Assembly: GCA_963729195.1 (NCBI GenBank)
Contig: CAVSNF010000025.1
Location: 448,308-512,307 of the forward strand
Direction: 5' to 3'
DNA: 64,000 nt
From: CAVPTL01 sp963729195
Lineage (GTDB): Bacteria; Actinomycetota; Thermoleophilia; Gaiellales; JAICJC01
Below, piece by piece: positions 45,164-54,985 of the stretch. The notes beneath the pieces were generated by a model that did no database searches, was not told the DNA's origin, and worked only from the letters and a program-made list of their open reading frames with translations. The translations under genes and the position numbers were made by a program. Every line of letters begins with the position of its first letter. Position 1 is the stretch's first letter.

Positions 45164-46002
45164 CCGACCCGATCCTGCCACCCGACTTCGACCCCCGCTC
45201 GGTGCGGGCGCTGGCGATGGACATGGATCGCACCATCCTGCCGTCCAGCCTCGAGTTTTCGCCCGATCTGGTGTCGGCGGTGGCCGACGCCACCGCCGCC
45301 GGTATCACCGCGATCATCGCCACCGGCCGGATGTTTGCCTCGGCCCGGCCCTACGCGCTGCAGCTCGGAGTGACCGCCCCGGTGATCTGTTATCAGGGCG
45401 CGCTGGTGGCAGACCCGGTCACCGGCGAGTGGCTCCTGCACCAGCCGATCGACGTCGGCATCGCACTCGAGGTGATCGCGGCGGTCAAAGCCGAGGGCTT
45501 CCACATGAACGTCTACCTCGACGATCAGCTGTACGTCGAGGAGTTGAATACCGAGGCACTCACCTACGCCGCGCACGCACGGCTCGAAGCCCACGCGGTG
45601 GGCGACCTGATGACGTGGCTGACCCAGCCGACCACCAAGATCGTGGTGGTGGGCGAGCCCGAGCCGCTCGATCGGCTGGAAGCTGATCTGCATCGGCGCT
45701 TTGACCACACCCTGTTCGTGGCCAAGTCGCTGCCCTACTTCCTCGAGATCGCACAGCCCGGCGTGTCCAAGGGCGCAGCGCTCGAGTTCGTGTGCGATCG
45801 GCTCGGCATTCCCACATCGGCCGTGGTCGGGATTCGGTGACGGGGCCAACGACGTCGAGCTGCTGCAGACCGCCGGCCTGGGAGTGGCGGTGGAGGACGC
45901 CGATCCGGTGCTGGTGGAGCACGCCGACTGGACGCGTGCCCAAGCGTGGGCGAGGACGGGGTCGCCAAGTTCGTGCGGGCGTTAGTAGACTCGCGGTCAT
46001 GA
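45160..46002 (+). CDS. Cof-type HAD phosphatase
   Basis: About 280 aa from GTG 45160. HAD motif I reads LAMDMDRTILPSS, where the usual DxDGT is DMDRT. Motif II is IIATGRMFASARPY, the C2 cap contains YLDDQLYVEE, the conserved Lys is in GVSKGAALEFV, and motif IV is FGDGANDVELLQTAGLGVAV. Frame changes lie near 45835 and 45945. It hydrolyses sugar phosphates or flavin-type substrates. It overlaps both the cytochrome gene and serS by four bases. Confidence 0.85.
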
Positions 46003-47280
46003 TTGACCAGCGCCTGATCCGCTCCGATCCCGACGGCGTTCGCGAGGCTCTCGCCCGGCGCGGCGCCGCCGACGGCGTCGACCAGTTCCTGGCGCTGGAT
46101 ACGCAGCGGCGCGAGCTGCTGGGCCGGGTGGAAGCCACCCGTGCGGAGCGAAACGCCGCCGCCAAGGCGATCGCCGAGGCCCGCCAGCGGGGTGAGGATG
46201 CGGCCGCCGAGATCGCCGCCCAGTCCGAGCTGAAGGCCGCCCAGGCCGCGGGCGAGGCCGAGCTGGCCGAGCTCGAGCGCCAGGTCGGCGAGCTGATGCT
46301 GACGATCCCCAACATCCCCCACCCCTCCGCTCCCCTCGGCGAACACCGACGAGGACGCCGAGGTGCTGCGCGTCGTCGGCAGCCCGCCGGAGTTTGGATT
46401 CCCCGCCGCGCGACCATCTCGACATCGCCGGCCCCGATGGGCTGGGGCTGATCGACCAGGAAGCCGCGGCCCGCGTCTCGGGCAGCCGCTTCCACTACCT
46501 GATCGGCGACCTGGTGCGGCTCGACCTGTCGCTGGTGCAATACGGGATGCAAAAGCTCAGCGCGCTCGGCTTCACGCCGGTGGTACCGCCGGTGCTGGTG
46601 AAGGAAGAGGCGATGGTCGGCACCGGCTTCTTCCCCGAGGCCCGGAGCCAGGTGTACGGGCTCGAGACCGACCCGCTGTTTCTGGTGGGCACCGCCGAGG
46701 TGCCGCTGGCGTCGCTGATCGGCGACACGATCCTGGATGCCTCGCAGCTGCCGCTGCACTACGTGGGCTACTCGAGCTGCTTCCGGCGTGAGGCCGGCGC
46801 CGCCGGCAAGGACACCCGCGGGATCTTCCGGGTGCACCAGTTCAACAAGCTCGAGCTGTTCAGCTATTGCCTGCCCGAAACCTCGTGGGACGAGCAGGAG
46901 ATGATCCTCGGGATCGAGGAGGAGATCGCCCAGGAGCTGGGCTTCCACTACCGCGTCGTCAACATCGCCGCCGGCGACCTGGGAGCGTCGGCCGCCCGCA
47001 AGTTCGACATCGAGGTGTGGCTGCCCGGCCAGGAGCGCTACCGCGAGCTGACGTCCTGCTCGAACTGCACCGACTACCAGGCCCGCCGGCTCGGCACCCG
47101 CTTCCGCGACGAGCGACGGCAAGACCCAGTTCGTGCACATGCTGAACGGCACCGCGATCACCTCCAGCCGCACGCTGCTCGGCGCTGATCGAGTACGGCC
47201 AGCAGGCCGACGGGTCGATCCACACCCCCGCCGTGCTGCAAGCGTTCGGCGCCCCCGCCGTGATCGGCCCAAGGGCCTAG
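45999..47280 (+). CDS. serS: Seryl-tRNA synthetase
   Basis: About 425 aa. The N-terminal coiled-coil arm that binds the long variable arm of tRNA-Ser is intact (MIDQRLIRSDPDGVREALAR ... AELERQVGELMLTIPN). The class II core shows GTAEVPLASLIGDTILD, CFRREAGAAGKDTRGIFRVH (motif 2) and NGTAITSSRTLLG (motif 3 region). Four frame changes (near 46340, 46400, 47115 and 47190) interrupt it. This is an essential gene, so these are best read as sequence errors. The ATG overlaps the HAD stop. The enzyme should also charge the tRNA-Sec encoded at 60786 with serine. Confidence 0.93.
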
Positions 47281-47292
47281 CACCAGAGGCCG

Positions 47293-48955
47293 GTGCTGAG
47301 CCGGCTCCAGCCTCTCGCGAAGCTCAGCGAGAACCCGTCGCTTCGCCGCACCGGCATCGGCTTCGCGCTGTTCAACACCGCCGAGTACGGCGAGTGGATC
47401 GCGGTGCTGGTGTACGCCTACGCCCAAGGCGGAGCCGAGCGCCACCGGCCTGCTGGCGTTCGCGCAGCTGACGCCGTGCGTGATCCTCTCGCCGATTCTG
47501 GCCACCTTCGCCGACCGCTACCAGCCCGGCCGGGTGCTGGTGCGGGGGTACGCGGCCCAGGCAATCGGCATGGGACTGCTCGCCGCCGCGCTGATCGCCG
47601 ACGCGCCGCCGCTGGTCGTGTACGCCTTTGCGATCCTCGCCGCACCCGCGTTCAACGTCACCCGCCCGACCGTGAACGTGCTGCTGCCCGCGGCCGTCCA
47701 CACCCCGGACGAGCTGACCGCCGGGAACGCCGCGCTGGGATGGATCGAGAGCGCCGGGGTGGTGGTCGGGCCGCTGATCGCGGCCGTGATGATCACGTTC
47801 GGCGGGCCGGGGGCGGTGGTGGCGGTGTTCGCGGTCGGGATGGCTGTCGCGGCCTGGGTCGCGCTGCCGCTCACACGCAGTCTGCCGCCGGTCAGAGCCC
47901 GACAGGGCCGGCTCGCCGCTGGCAGACGCCGTCGAGGGGTTCAGGGTGCTCGCCGGCGAGCGCGGCACCGCGACGCTGGTGGCGGTGCTGACGTCGCAGT
48001 CGCTCTTCTTCGGGGCGATCGATGTGCTGTTCGTGGTGCTCGCCATCGGCGAGCTGGGGATCGGCGACTCGGGAGTCGGCATCCTGAACGCCGCCTTCGG
48101 CGCGGGCGGCCTGATCGCGGTGTTCGTGACCCTCGGCCTGGTCGGCCGGCGCCGGCTGGCGCCATCGCTGATCGCCGCGGCCCTGATCATGGGCGGGTCG
48201 ATCGCGCTGATCGCGGTGTGGCCGCGGGTCGGGCTGACGATCGTGCTGCTCGCAGTCGTCGAGCATCGGTCGCAGCCTGTTCGACGTGTCGGGCCGCACG
48301 CTGCTGCAGCGCACCGGCTCGCCGGCGGTGCTCGGCCGCATCTTCGGCGTGCTCGAAAGCATCGACATGCTCGGTCTCGCGCTCGGCTCGATTGCTGGTG
48401 TCGGTGCTGGTCGGCTCTGGGCGGAAACACGCTGGCGATCGTCGGCGTGGGCGCGATCATGCCGCTGATCATGCTGGCGCTGCTGCCCGCGATCCTGCGG
48501 CGCCGACGCGCGCGCCACCGTGCCGATCGTCCAGATCGGCCTGCTGCGCTCGATGGCGCTCTTCCGGCCGCTGCCCCCGCCCGCAGCTGGAGGGAGTCGC
48601 GCGAGCGATGGAGCCGCTGCATGCCCCCGCCGGCGAGACGCTGATCACCGAGGGAGAGCCCGGCGACCTGTTCTACGTGGTCGCCGACGGCGAGGTCACG
48701 GTCAGCACCGCGTCGGGGTTCACAACCGACCTCGGGCGCGGCGACGGCTTCGGCGAGATCGCGCTTCTCAACGACACCCCGCGCACCGCGACCGTCTCCG
48801 CCAAGACCGAGGCCAGCCTGTACACGCTCGGCCGAGACGAGTTCCTGACCGCGATCACCGGCTTCACCGACGTCCACGGCGCCGCCCGCGGGATGGTGTC
48901 CGACCGGCTGGCCGAGCAAGCCGCGACAGGGGATGCCTCGGTGGAACCCGTGTGA
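47293..48955 (+). CDS. MFS transporter with C-terminal cyclic-nucleotide-binding domain
   Basis: About 550 aa from GTG 47293. Eleven or twelve membrane segments are spread over several frames (RRTGIGFALFNTAEYGEWIA; FAILAAPAFNVTRPTVNVLL; FFGAIDVLFVVLAIGELGIG). The soluble C-terminus is a cNMP-binding domain (GETLITEGEPGDLFYVVADG, then GDGFGEIALLNDTPRTATV), the phosphate-binding cassette being GEIALL...PRTAT. Frame changes lie near 47440, 47920, 48260, 48400 and 48585. A transporter gated by a nucleotide is the plausible reading; this fusion occurs in other actinobacteria. Substrate and ligand unknown. Confidence 0.8.
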
Positions 48956-48993
48956 GATCGAGCCGATGACACGATACGGTTAGCCAACCAGCC

Positions 48994-49083
48994 GGCGGGG
49001 TGGCGGAGCGGTTGAACGCACCAGTCTTGAAAACCGGCAATGGCCGTCAAGGTCATTCGTGGGTTCGAATCCCACCCCCGCCG
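48994..49083 (+). tRNA. tRNA-Ser (anticodon TGA)
   Basis: 90 bases. The acceptor stem pairs GGCGGGG (48994-49000) with CCCCGCC (49076-49082), and the discriminator is G. The anticodon loop CTTGAAA (49026-49032) holds TGA at 49028-49030. The T arm is GTGGG-TTCGAAT-CCCAC, and a long variable arm marks a class II serine tRNA. No CCA is encoded. It lies 1.7 kb downstream of serS. Confidence 0.97.
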
Positions 49084-49137
49084 TCCGTCCCTCCGTCTTG
49101 ACCGCGGGCGTCGGTTGGTGTCGGGGTGTAGTGTCTG

Positions 49138-51906
49138 GTGGTGGCGCAGCGGCTGGTCGGGCGGGAGGCGCACCTGATCGAGGTGGATCGGTTCCTCGAC
49201 GCGGCCGCGCGGCAGTTCAGCGTGCTCGCGCTCAAGGGACCGGCCGGGATTGGGAAGACGACGGTGTGGGGCGAGGCGCGTCGACGTGCGATGGATGGCG
49301 GGGGGCTGGTGCTGTGGTGCAGGCCGTCGCCGGCTGAGGCGAAGGTCTCGTTCGCGGCGGTCGGGGACATGCTCTCGCGGGTTGATGATGAGCATTTCGC
49401 GGCGCTACCGGACCCGCAGAGAGAGGCGCTTGAGGTGGTGCTCATGCGACGGTGGCCGTCCAGCGGGCGGCTCGCCACGCGTGCCACTGCCGCGGGGTTT
49501 TTGACGCTGATTCGGGGGCTCGCCGCCGACCGTCGGCTGTTACTCGCCGTGGATGACTGGCAGTGGCTCGATCCGTCATCGCGGCAGGTGTTCGAGTTCG
49601 CGGCGCGGCGACTCGAAGACGAACCGATCGGCTTGCTCTACTCGATCCGCTCTCCCGCTGCGGGCCTTCCCCCGGGCGCGGCGGCGGACGGGCGCAGCTC
49701 CACGCTGGTGCTGGAACCGCTGTCGCTGGCGGCTCTGGGCCGGATTTTGTCCGACCGCCTCGGCCGCACTCTGCCGCGGCCCTATCTCGTGCGGATTGCC
49801 GAGGCCAGCGGTGGGAATCCGTTTTACGCGCTGGAGATCGCGCGCGAGGCCGCCGACAGTGGTGTTTCCCATGCGTCCGGCGCGGCATTCGTGGCTGTTC
49901 CTGAGGATCTGCGGATGCTCACCTCCGAGCGCATTCGCAGGCTTCCGGCGGATACTCGCAATGCGGTGCTACTGGCGGCTGTGGTTTCCGGACCCGACCG
50001 GCGCAGTGTCGAGCTCGACGCGCTCGGCCCAGCCGAGGAAGCCGGGATCGTGACCGTGGACGAGGCGGGGCGGATCGAGTTCACCCATCCACTCTTGGCG
50101 GCGGCGGCATACGGTTCGGTGCCGGCCGGGCGGCGGCGTGAGCTCCACCGTCAGGCAGCGGGCGTTGTGACCGCCCCGGAGGAGCGCGCCCGCCATCTCG
50201 CGCTGGCTTCAGCGGGTGCTGATCCGGCCGTGGCGGCCCAGCTTGATGAGGCCGCCGCGACGGCGGCGGCCCGGGGGGCATCGGGCGCCGCCGCCGAGCT
50301 CGCCGAGTTGGCTGCGCGGCTCACCCCCAGCGACGATGCCGTGGCTCGCCACGCGAGAGTGCTCGAGGCCGCACGCTACGAGTTCGACGCCGGCGATCTG
50401 GCGCGCTCGGGCGAGCTTGTGAGCCAGCTTCTGGCCGAGTCTCCACAGCCGGGTGTGCGCGCCCGCGCCTTCCAGCTCTCTTCGAACCTTGCCGCGCGGC
50501 ACAGCAACTTCCCGCTCGCGCTGGAGCTTGCCTCCACCGCGCTCGAGCTCGCCGGCGACGATCGCCGGCTGCGCGCAGAGATCGAGCTGCACCTGGTGTA
50601 CTACTCGGTGAGCGCCGGAGACTTCGGCGGCGCCGAGGCCCGCGCCCGGGCGGCGGTTGCCGATGCTGAGGCGATCGGCCACGCCGGGCTTTTGGCTGAC
50701 ACGCTGGCGGTGCAGACGATGGCCGAGTTTCTGTGCGGCCACGGGGTTGACCGGGCACGGCTCGAGCGGGCGTTGGAGCTCGAGGATCCGACGATGGCAC
50801 GGTCGTTGATAATGCGACCGCGGCTGATCGAGGGGATGCTGGAGCTGTTCGTGGGTGACCTCGACCGCGCTCGGGACTCGCTCGAAGCTGCCCACGCGGG
50901 CGTGGCCGAGCGTGGGATGGAGAGCGCCGCGCCGATGATCTCCCTCTATCTCGTGTGGGCCTATGTATGGCGGGGAGAGCTCGGCCTGGCTTCCAGCTTT
51001 GCCGCGAGCTCGCTGGAGCAGGCGGCGCTGCTCGACGATGCCACCGTCACCGGTGTCGCGCTCTCGGCCGGTGCGCTGGCCCACGCGCACAACGGCGAAA
51101 CGGCGCTGGCCCGCCGCGAGGCGGGCGAGGCGATCGCGCTGTTCCAGCAGATGCAGTGGCGCTCGGCGGTGATCTGGCCGATGTGGGCGCTCGGACTCGC
51201 TGCGCTTTCCGACGGCGATCCGGCCGGCGTCCATGCGCTGCTCGGCCCGCTGGTCGAGCAGGTCAGTGCGATGGGCGCCGGTGATCCCGTGCTGTGCATG
51301 TTCGTGCCCGACGAGGTGGAGGCGCTGATCGCCCTGGGAGAGCTCGAACAGGCAGAGGCCTACCTCGTGCCGTTCGAACGCTTGGCCGAGGATCACCGCC
51401 GTGGCTGGGCGAAGGCGGTCGCGGCGCGCTGCCGCGGCGAGCTGGCGGCGGCACGGGGATCGCAGACCGAGTCGATGGCTGCGTTCGACCGCTCCCTGGC
51501 GGCCTACGAACGGACGCAGATGCCGTTCGAGCGTGCACGCACTCAGCTTGCCGCCGGTCGGGCGCTGCGCCGGTTCAGGCAGCGCGGACGAGCCGCCGAA
51601 CTCCTGAGTGCTGCCGCCACCGAGTTCGAGGCGGCGGGTGCACCCGCGTGGGCCGAGCAGGCAAAGGCTGAGCTCGCCCGTACCGGCCGTCGACGCGGTG
51701 AAACGGACGGCCTCACCGAGACCGAGTGGCGGCTCGCGGAGCTGGCCGCCTCGGGCCTTTCCAACCGCGAGGTGGCCGCGCGGGCGTCGGTATCGATCAA
51801 GACCGTCGAATCGAACCTCACCCGCGTCTACAAGAAACTCGGCCTGCGCTCACGCGTGGAGCTCGTGGACGCCCTGCGCTACGACCGCGACTCGCGTTCG
51901 GCGTAG
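49138..51906 (+). CDS. LAL-type LuxR-family regulator (AAA ATPase plus TPR)
   Basis: An intact 922-aa protein, one of the largest uninterrupted genes here. The AAA domain has Walker A (GPAGIGKTT, residues 34-42) and Walker B (RLLLAVDDWQWLD). A TPR-like helical region covers about residues 380-830. The C-terminal LuxR helix-turn-helix is GLTETEWRLAELAASGLSNR, then EVAARASVSIKTVESNLTRV. LAL regulators activate catabolic or secondary-metabolism genes after ligand binding. Start at GTG 49138 or the next GTG, 49141. The downstream DUF4242/lipoprotein pair may be its target. Confidence 0.93.
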   Translation: MVAQRLVGREAHLIEVDRFLDAAARQFSVLALKGPAGIGKTTVWGEARRRAMDGGGLVLWCRPSPAEAKVSFAAVGDMLSRVDDEHFAALPDPQREALEVVLMRRWPSSGRLATRATAAGFLTLIRGLAADRRLLLAVDDWQWLDPSSRQVFEFAARRLEDEPIGLLYSIRSPAAGLPPGAAADGRSSTLVLEPLSLAALGRILSDRLGRTLPRPYLVRIAEASGGNPFYALEIAREAADSGVSHASGAAFVAVPEDLRMLTSERIRRLPADTRNAVLLAAVVSGPDRRSVELDALGPAEEAGIVTVDEAGRIEFTHPLLAAAAYGSVPAGRRRELHRQAAGVVTAPEERARHLALASAGADPAVAAQLDEAAATAAARGASGAAAELAELAARLTPSDDAVARHARVLEAARYEFDAGDLARSGELVSQLLAESPQPGVRARAFQLSSNLAARHSNFPLALELASTALELAGDDRRLRAEIELHLVYYSVSAGDFGGAEARARAAVADAEAIGHAGLLADTLAVQTMAEFLCGHGVDRARLERALELEDPTMARSLIMRPRLIEGMLELFVGDLDRARDSLEAAHAGVAERGMESAAPMISLYLVWAYVWRGELGLASSFAASSLEQAALLDDATVTGVALSAGALAHAHNGETALARREAGEAIALFQQMQWRSAVIWPMWALGLAALSDGDPAGVHALLGPLVEQVSAMGAGDPVLCMFVPDEVEALIALGELEQAEAYLVPFERLAEDHRRGWAKAVAARCRGELAAARGSQTESMAAFDRSLAAYERTQMPFERARTQLAAGRALRRFRQRGRAAELLSAAATEFEAAGAPAWAEQAKAELARTGRRRGETDGLTETEWRLAELAASGLSNREVAARASVSIKTVESNLTRVYKKLGLRSRVELVDALRYDRDSRSA

Positions 51907-51952
51907 GGTTTCCCCTCTTTCGCCTCGGGCGGGCGCGGCCTATCGTCGCACC

Positions 51953-52255
51953 ATGGCGAGCGAGATCACTGCCGAGTTCGTCGCCGAATGCCTTTGGCCG
52001 GACGTCCATGAGGACGACCTGCGGGCGCTCGACGGGCGGGCGGCCGAGGAGTGTGACCGCATCATCCAACGCGGCGGATCGGTCACCTACCTGGGATCGC
52101 TTCTGATGCGCGAGGACGAGGTCGTGCTGTGTCTGTTTCGGGGGGAACCGGACGATGTACGTCGCGTGGTGCAGGCGGCGCGGATTCCCTGTGACCGCAT
52201 CCTCGAGGCTTCTGGCTCGCCCTGGCCAATCGAACTGGACGGGAGCAGTACATGA
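51953..52255 (+). CDS. DUF4242-like small protein
   Basis: 100 aa from ATG 51953. It has a ferredoxin-like pattern: an N-terminal FVAECLWPDVHEDD, GGSVTYLGSLLMREDEVVLC, then FRGEPDDVRRVVQAARIPCD and a final RILEA. This resembles DUF4242 (nickel-binding SCO4226-type) proteins, which share the order strand / S-Y / C / Ap-eAVr / aGlP-dri. Assignment is by pattern. The stop overlaps the lipoprotein start (ATGA). Confidence 0.6.
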   Translation: MASEITAEFVAECLWPDVHEDDLRALDGRAAEECDRIIQRGGSVTYLGSLLMREDEVVLCLFRGEPDDVRRVVQAARIPCDRILEASGSPWPIELDGSST

Positions 52256-52713
52256 GACGGTTTCTGGGAATCGCAGCATTGGCAGCCGGGTCGCTTCTGA
52301 TCGTGGCCGGCTGTGGCGGGGGGTCGAGCAGCACCACGTCCACGTCGCCCACCGCCACGACCAGCGTGACCACCACCGCGCCCGCGGCCGCGACCACCAC
52401 CGCCACGTCCGCGACAACGACCACGTCGGGGAGTGACCTCTCGGGGAGCTGGAAGGGCAAGTACAGCGGCACGTTTTCGGGGACGTTCACCCTCACCTGG
52501 CAGCAGAGCGGGTCGAAACTGAGCGGCACCATCAACCTCTCGACCGTCGGTGGATCCACGCCTGTGAACGGCACCGTCAGCGGTGACTCGATCAAGTTCG
52601 GCACCGTTGGCAGCACCGTGATCACCTACACCGGATCGGTATCAGGCAACTCGATGTCAGGCAGTTACAACACGCCCAGCGGCGGAGGTTCGTGGAGTGC
52701 CACCAAGTCCTGA
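52252..52713 (+). CDS. Lipoprotein with Thr-rich linker
   Basis: 153 aa. The signal peptide ends at a lipobox (LLIVAGC, Cys about 21). A Ser/Thr-rich linker of about 45 residues follows, then a beta-rich domain (LSGSWKGKYSGTFSGTFTLT, KLSGTINLSTVGG, ITYTGSVSGNSMSGSYNTPS) with repeated GxxSGxxxG strands, as in small antiparallel barrels. Exported and membrane-anchored; function unknown. Coupled to the DUF4242-like gene. Confidence 0.7.
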   Translation: MRRFLGIAALAAGSLLIVAGCGGGSSSTTSTSPTATTSVTTTAPAAATTTATSATTTTSGSDLSGSWKGKYSGTFSGTFTLTWQQSGSKLSGTINLSTVGGSTPVNGTVSGDSIKFGTVGSTVITYTGSVSGNSMSGSYNTPSGGGSWSATKS

Positions 52714-52718
52714 TCACA

Positions 52719-52738
52719 GGTTCGCGATAACCGTTTTT
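52719..52738 (+). terminator. Weak intrinsic terminator
   Basis: A four-base stem GGTT/AACC (52719-52722 and 52729-52732) followed by G and five T residues, six bases after the lipoprotein stop. The stem is short, so this is tentative. Confidence 0.3.
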
Positions 52739-52771
52739 CATCTTTGAATCGACAGCCAGACTGGGGGGTCC

Positions 52772-54365
52772 GTGATGGGTCGGCAGATGCGCTTTGGGGT
52801 GGGGTCGGTGGTGGTCGTGGTGGCGATGCTGGTGTGGTCGGGATCCGCGCTTGCGGCCGTCAAGACGACGTTGACGTTCACCGGCGGTTCACCCGCGATC
52901 AGCGGTGCGCTGCCGGTGCAGTCGTATGCCTGGGGTATCCATGGAGGATCGGGTACCGGAGGCTCGTCGGGGCATAACCAGTTCAGATCGCCCAGCGTCA
53001 GCTTCAGCCAGTTGTCGGTGACGATGCAGACGAGCAAGCAGACCACGCTGCTGGCGCAGGCCATGACGGGGGCCGGCGCCTACCCCACGGTCACGCTGGA
53101 TTCGGTGCAGCCGCCGGCGGCGTCGCCGTACCAGCGGATCATCCTCAGCCACGTGTTGGTAGAGGACGTGTCGGTGGGCACGACCGGCGGTCAGACCGAC
53201 ACCAGTCGTGCGCGTCACCTTCGAGTTCCAAAGCGCCCAGGTTCTGTACGCTGCCGAGTCGAGTTGCTCGCTGGCGGCGAAGAGTTGGTCGAACTACTCG
53301 CAGGTGACTCCGGCGGTCGATCCGGCCGGTGGATTGGCCGCCGACGTGCTCGATGAGTTCCTGCCGATCCAGGTGGGCTCCGCTGGGCCGGGCGCGGTCG
53401 AGGTGGCCGACCCGGCGCTGGCGGACACACTGCTGGGCGGGGAGGGAGCGAACGGATTGAAGAACCTGCGTGCCCAGACGCTGGCCACCCGGCTGAACGT
53501 CAGCGCAGGCGCGATCGACCCGGCGGTGGTCGAGACCGAGCTCGACCAGGCTGATGCGCTGGTGGGGGCGCACGCGCCGGGCGGTTGGGCTCGGCTCGAC
53601 CCAGCGACCCAGACACAGGTGAATCAGTTGGTGAGTGATCTCAAGAGCACGAACGTGCCCGCTTCCGGCTGCCCGGCGGTGCCGCAGGTCGCGCGCCTTA
53701 CCGACCCGGGGGCCGGGACGTTCACGCTGGCCGGGGTCGTAACCGACACCTGCACCGGCGCCCCGATTCACCAACCTCAAGTGACGGCCGATGCTTCAAC
53801 CAATCCGGGGCCGATTCAGCTGCCGGTAAGCCACAGCCAGTTTGGCATCGGCAGCCTCGCCGCCGGAACATATGTCCTCACGGTCAGCGGCGGCGGCTAC
53901 TCGACGATGACGTTACCGGCTGTGCAGATCCCGGCCGCTCAAGGATCCCCTCTCGCCGGTGGCTTCGCTGACGGTTCGCAGATCGCCATCGGCCTCGCGC
54001 CACTGGCCGGGTGCCGGCCGGGCGCGAAAGACCCAGGTCCGATATAGCTTCCGGCGATCAGCGGCCAGATCCTCGACAAGTGCACGTTGGCGGCACTCAC
54101 CGGTGGCACCGCCAACCTGGTCACTCCGGCTGGTGGCCAGCTTCCCACCGCCATCAATGGGAACCTGTTCACGTTGGACGATCTCGCCGCCGGCGGTTAC
54201 GGCCTCGACGAGGAGGTGTCCGGCTACCAGCCGGTGCTGTACACCGGCCCGACTCTGCCCGCAGTGCAAATGCCGGCCCAACCCGCCGCGTTCGCAGACG
54301 GAAGCGCGGCGCGATTCGGCCTCATCATCGTGGTCGAACCCGAACCGGTCGGAGCCGCCTGCTGA
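52772..54365 (+). CDS. Exported Hcp-fold protein with two carboxypeptidase-regulatory-like repeats
   Basis: A signal peptide (GVGSVVVVVAMLVWSGSALA) is followed by an Hcp1-like domain: AVKTTLTFTGGSPAISGALP at the start, SFSQLSVTMQTSKQTTLLAQ and ILSHVLVEDVSVGTTGGQ in the middle. After a frame change near 53205 it ends with VTFEFQSAQVLY. A helical region of about 110 residues comes next. Two repeats similar to CarboxypepD_reg folds close the protein (LAGVVTDTCTGAPIHQPQ and ISGQILDKCTLAALTGGT). An in-frame TAG (54045-54047) separates them, so the natural protein may end there or the base may be an error. Hcp is a type VI tube protein, but no T6SS gene is present. Confidence 0.65.
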
Positions 54366-54380
54366 AACACGAAACGGCGA

Positions 54381-54408
54381 AGGGGGCGCCAGCAACCACC
54401 GGCGCCCC
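54381..54408 (+). terminator. GC-rich hairpin after the Hcp-fold gene
   Basis: A perfect nine-base stem (GGGGGCGCC 54381-54389, GGCGCCCCC 54400-54408) around a ten-base loop, 15 bases after the stop codon. There is no T-tract. Probably a terminator or transcript-end stabiliser. Confidence 0.55.
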
Positions 54409-54421
54409 CGCAGGTGGAGGA

Positions 54422-54451
54422 GTGAATAAAAGGAGCCTGGCCCTTATTCGC
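54422..54451. repeat. Decayed copy of the palindromic 3'-end repeat (AA type)
   Basis: It starts GTGAATAA-AA-GG and keeps the GCCTGGC centre, but the left arm has A for T and the right arm has lost three bases (CCCTTATTCGC). The changes are not compensated, so this copy is decaying. It lies at the 3' side of the Hcp-fold gene, after the hairpin. Confidence 0.75.
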
Positions 54452-54488
54452 AATGTTCTAGTTCAGCCCGCCAGCGTAAAGTCTCGGT

Positions 54489-54934
54489 GTGCCGAGCGAC
54501 CTGCAGCTACGGGCCTTGAACACCCTCCACCGGGTCATGCTGAAGGCCAGCTTCGGGCGGCTCGGCTGGCGGGCCGGCGGCATGCCCGTGCTCGAGTTGA
54601 CGACGACGGGCGAAAGAGCGGCCGGACCCGCACGGTGATGCTGACGTCGCCGGTACAGGAAGGCGACGCCATCGTGATCGTCGCGTCCCGGGGCGGCGAC
54701 GACCATCACCCCGCGTGGTTTCTCAACCTGCGCGACCACCCCGAGGTGCAGGTGGCATTCGCCGGGAAGCCGAAACGGCCGATGCGAGCACGAGTCGCGA
54801 CCCCGCAGGAGCGCGCGGAGCTCTGGCCCCAGGTGACCACCGTGCACACGGGGTACGCCGGCTATCAGACCACGACCGACCGGGAGATCCCACTCGTGCT
54901 GCTCGAGCCTCGATCGCATCCAGGCGCAACCTAA
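54489..54934 (+). CDS. F420-type nitroreductase/DDN-family oxidoreductase
   Basis: About 149 aa from GTG 54489 with a frame change near 54610. The family signature GRKSGRTRTVMLTSPV is present, followed by VIVASRGGDDHHPAWFLNLR, then DHPEVQVAF and YAGYQTTTDREIPLVLLEP. DDN-like split-barrel proteins use deazaflavin F420 and are almost restricted to Actinomycetota and related phyla. Substrate unknown. It starts a three-gene flavin/F420 redox cluster. Confidence 0.85.
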
Positions 54935-54985
54935 GATGCGTGCTGCATCGTCACTCGTGGAGGTACAGAAATCAACGCTAACGAC

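Noticed and set aside
48994..49083. tRNA-Ser(TGA) as a second tRNA-Sec or suppressor
   Set aside because: The anticodon is TGA (reads UCA serine codons), and the acceptor and T stems have the normal 7+5 pattern.
52772..54365. Type VI secretion locus
   Set aside because: Only an Hcp-like domain is present; no sheath, baseplate, VgrG or ClpV gene is visible, and the protein has its own signal peptide.
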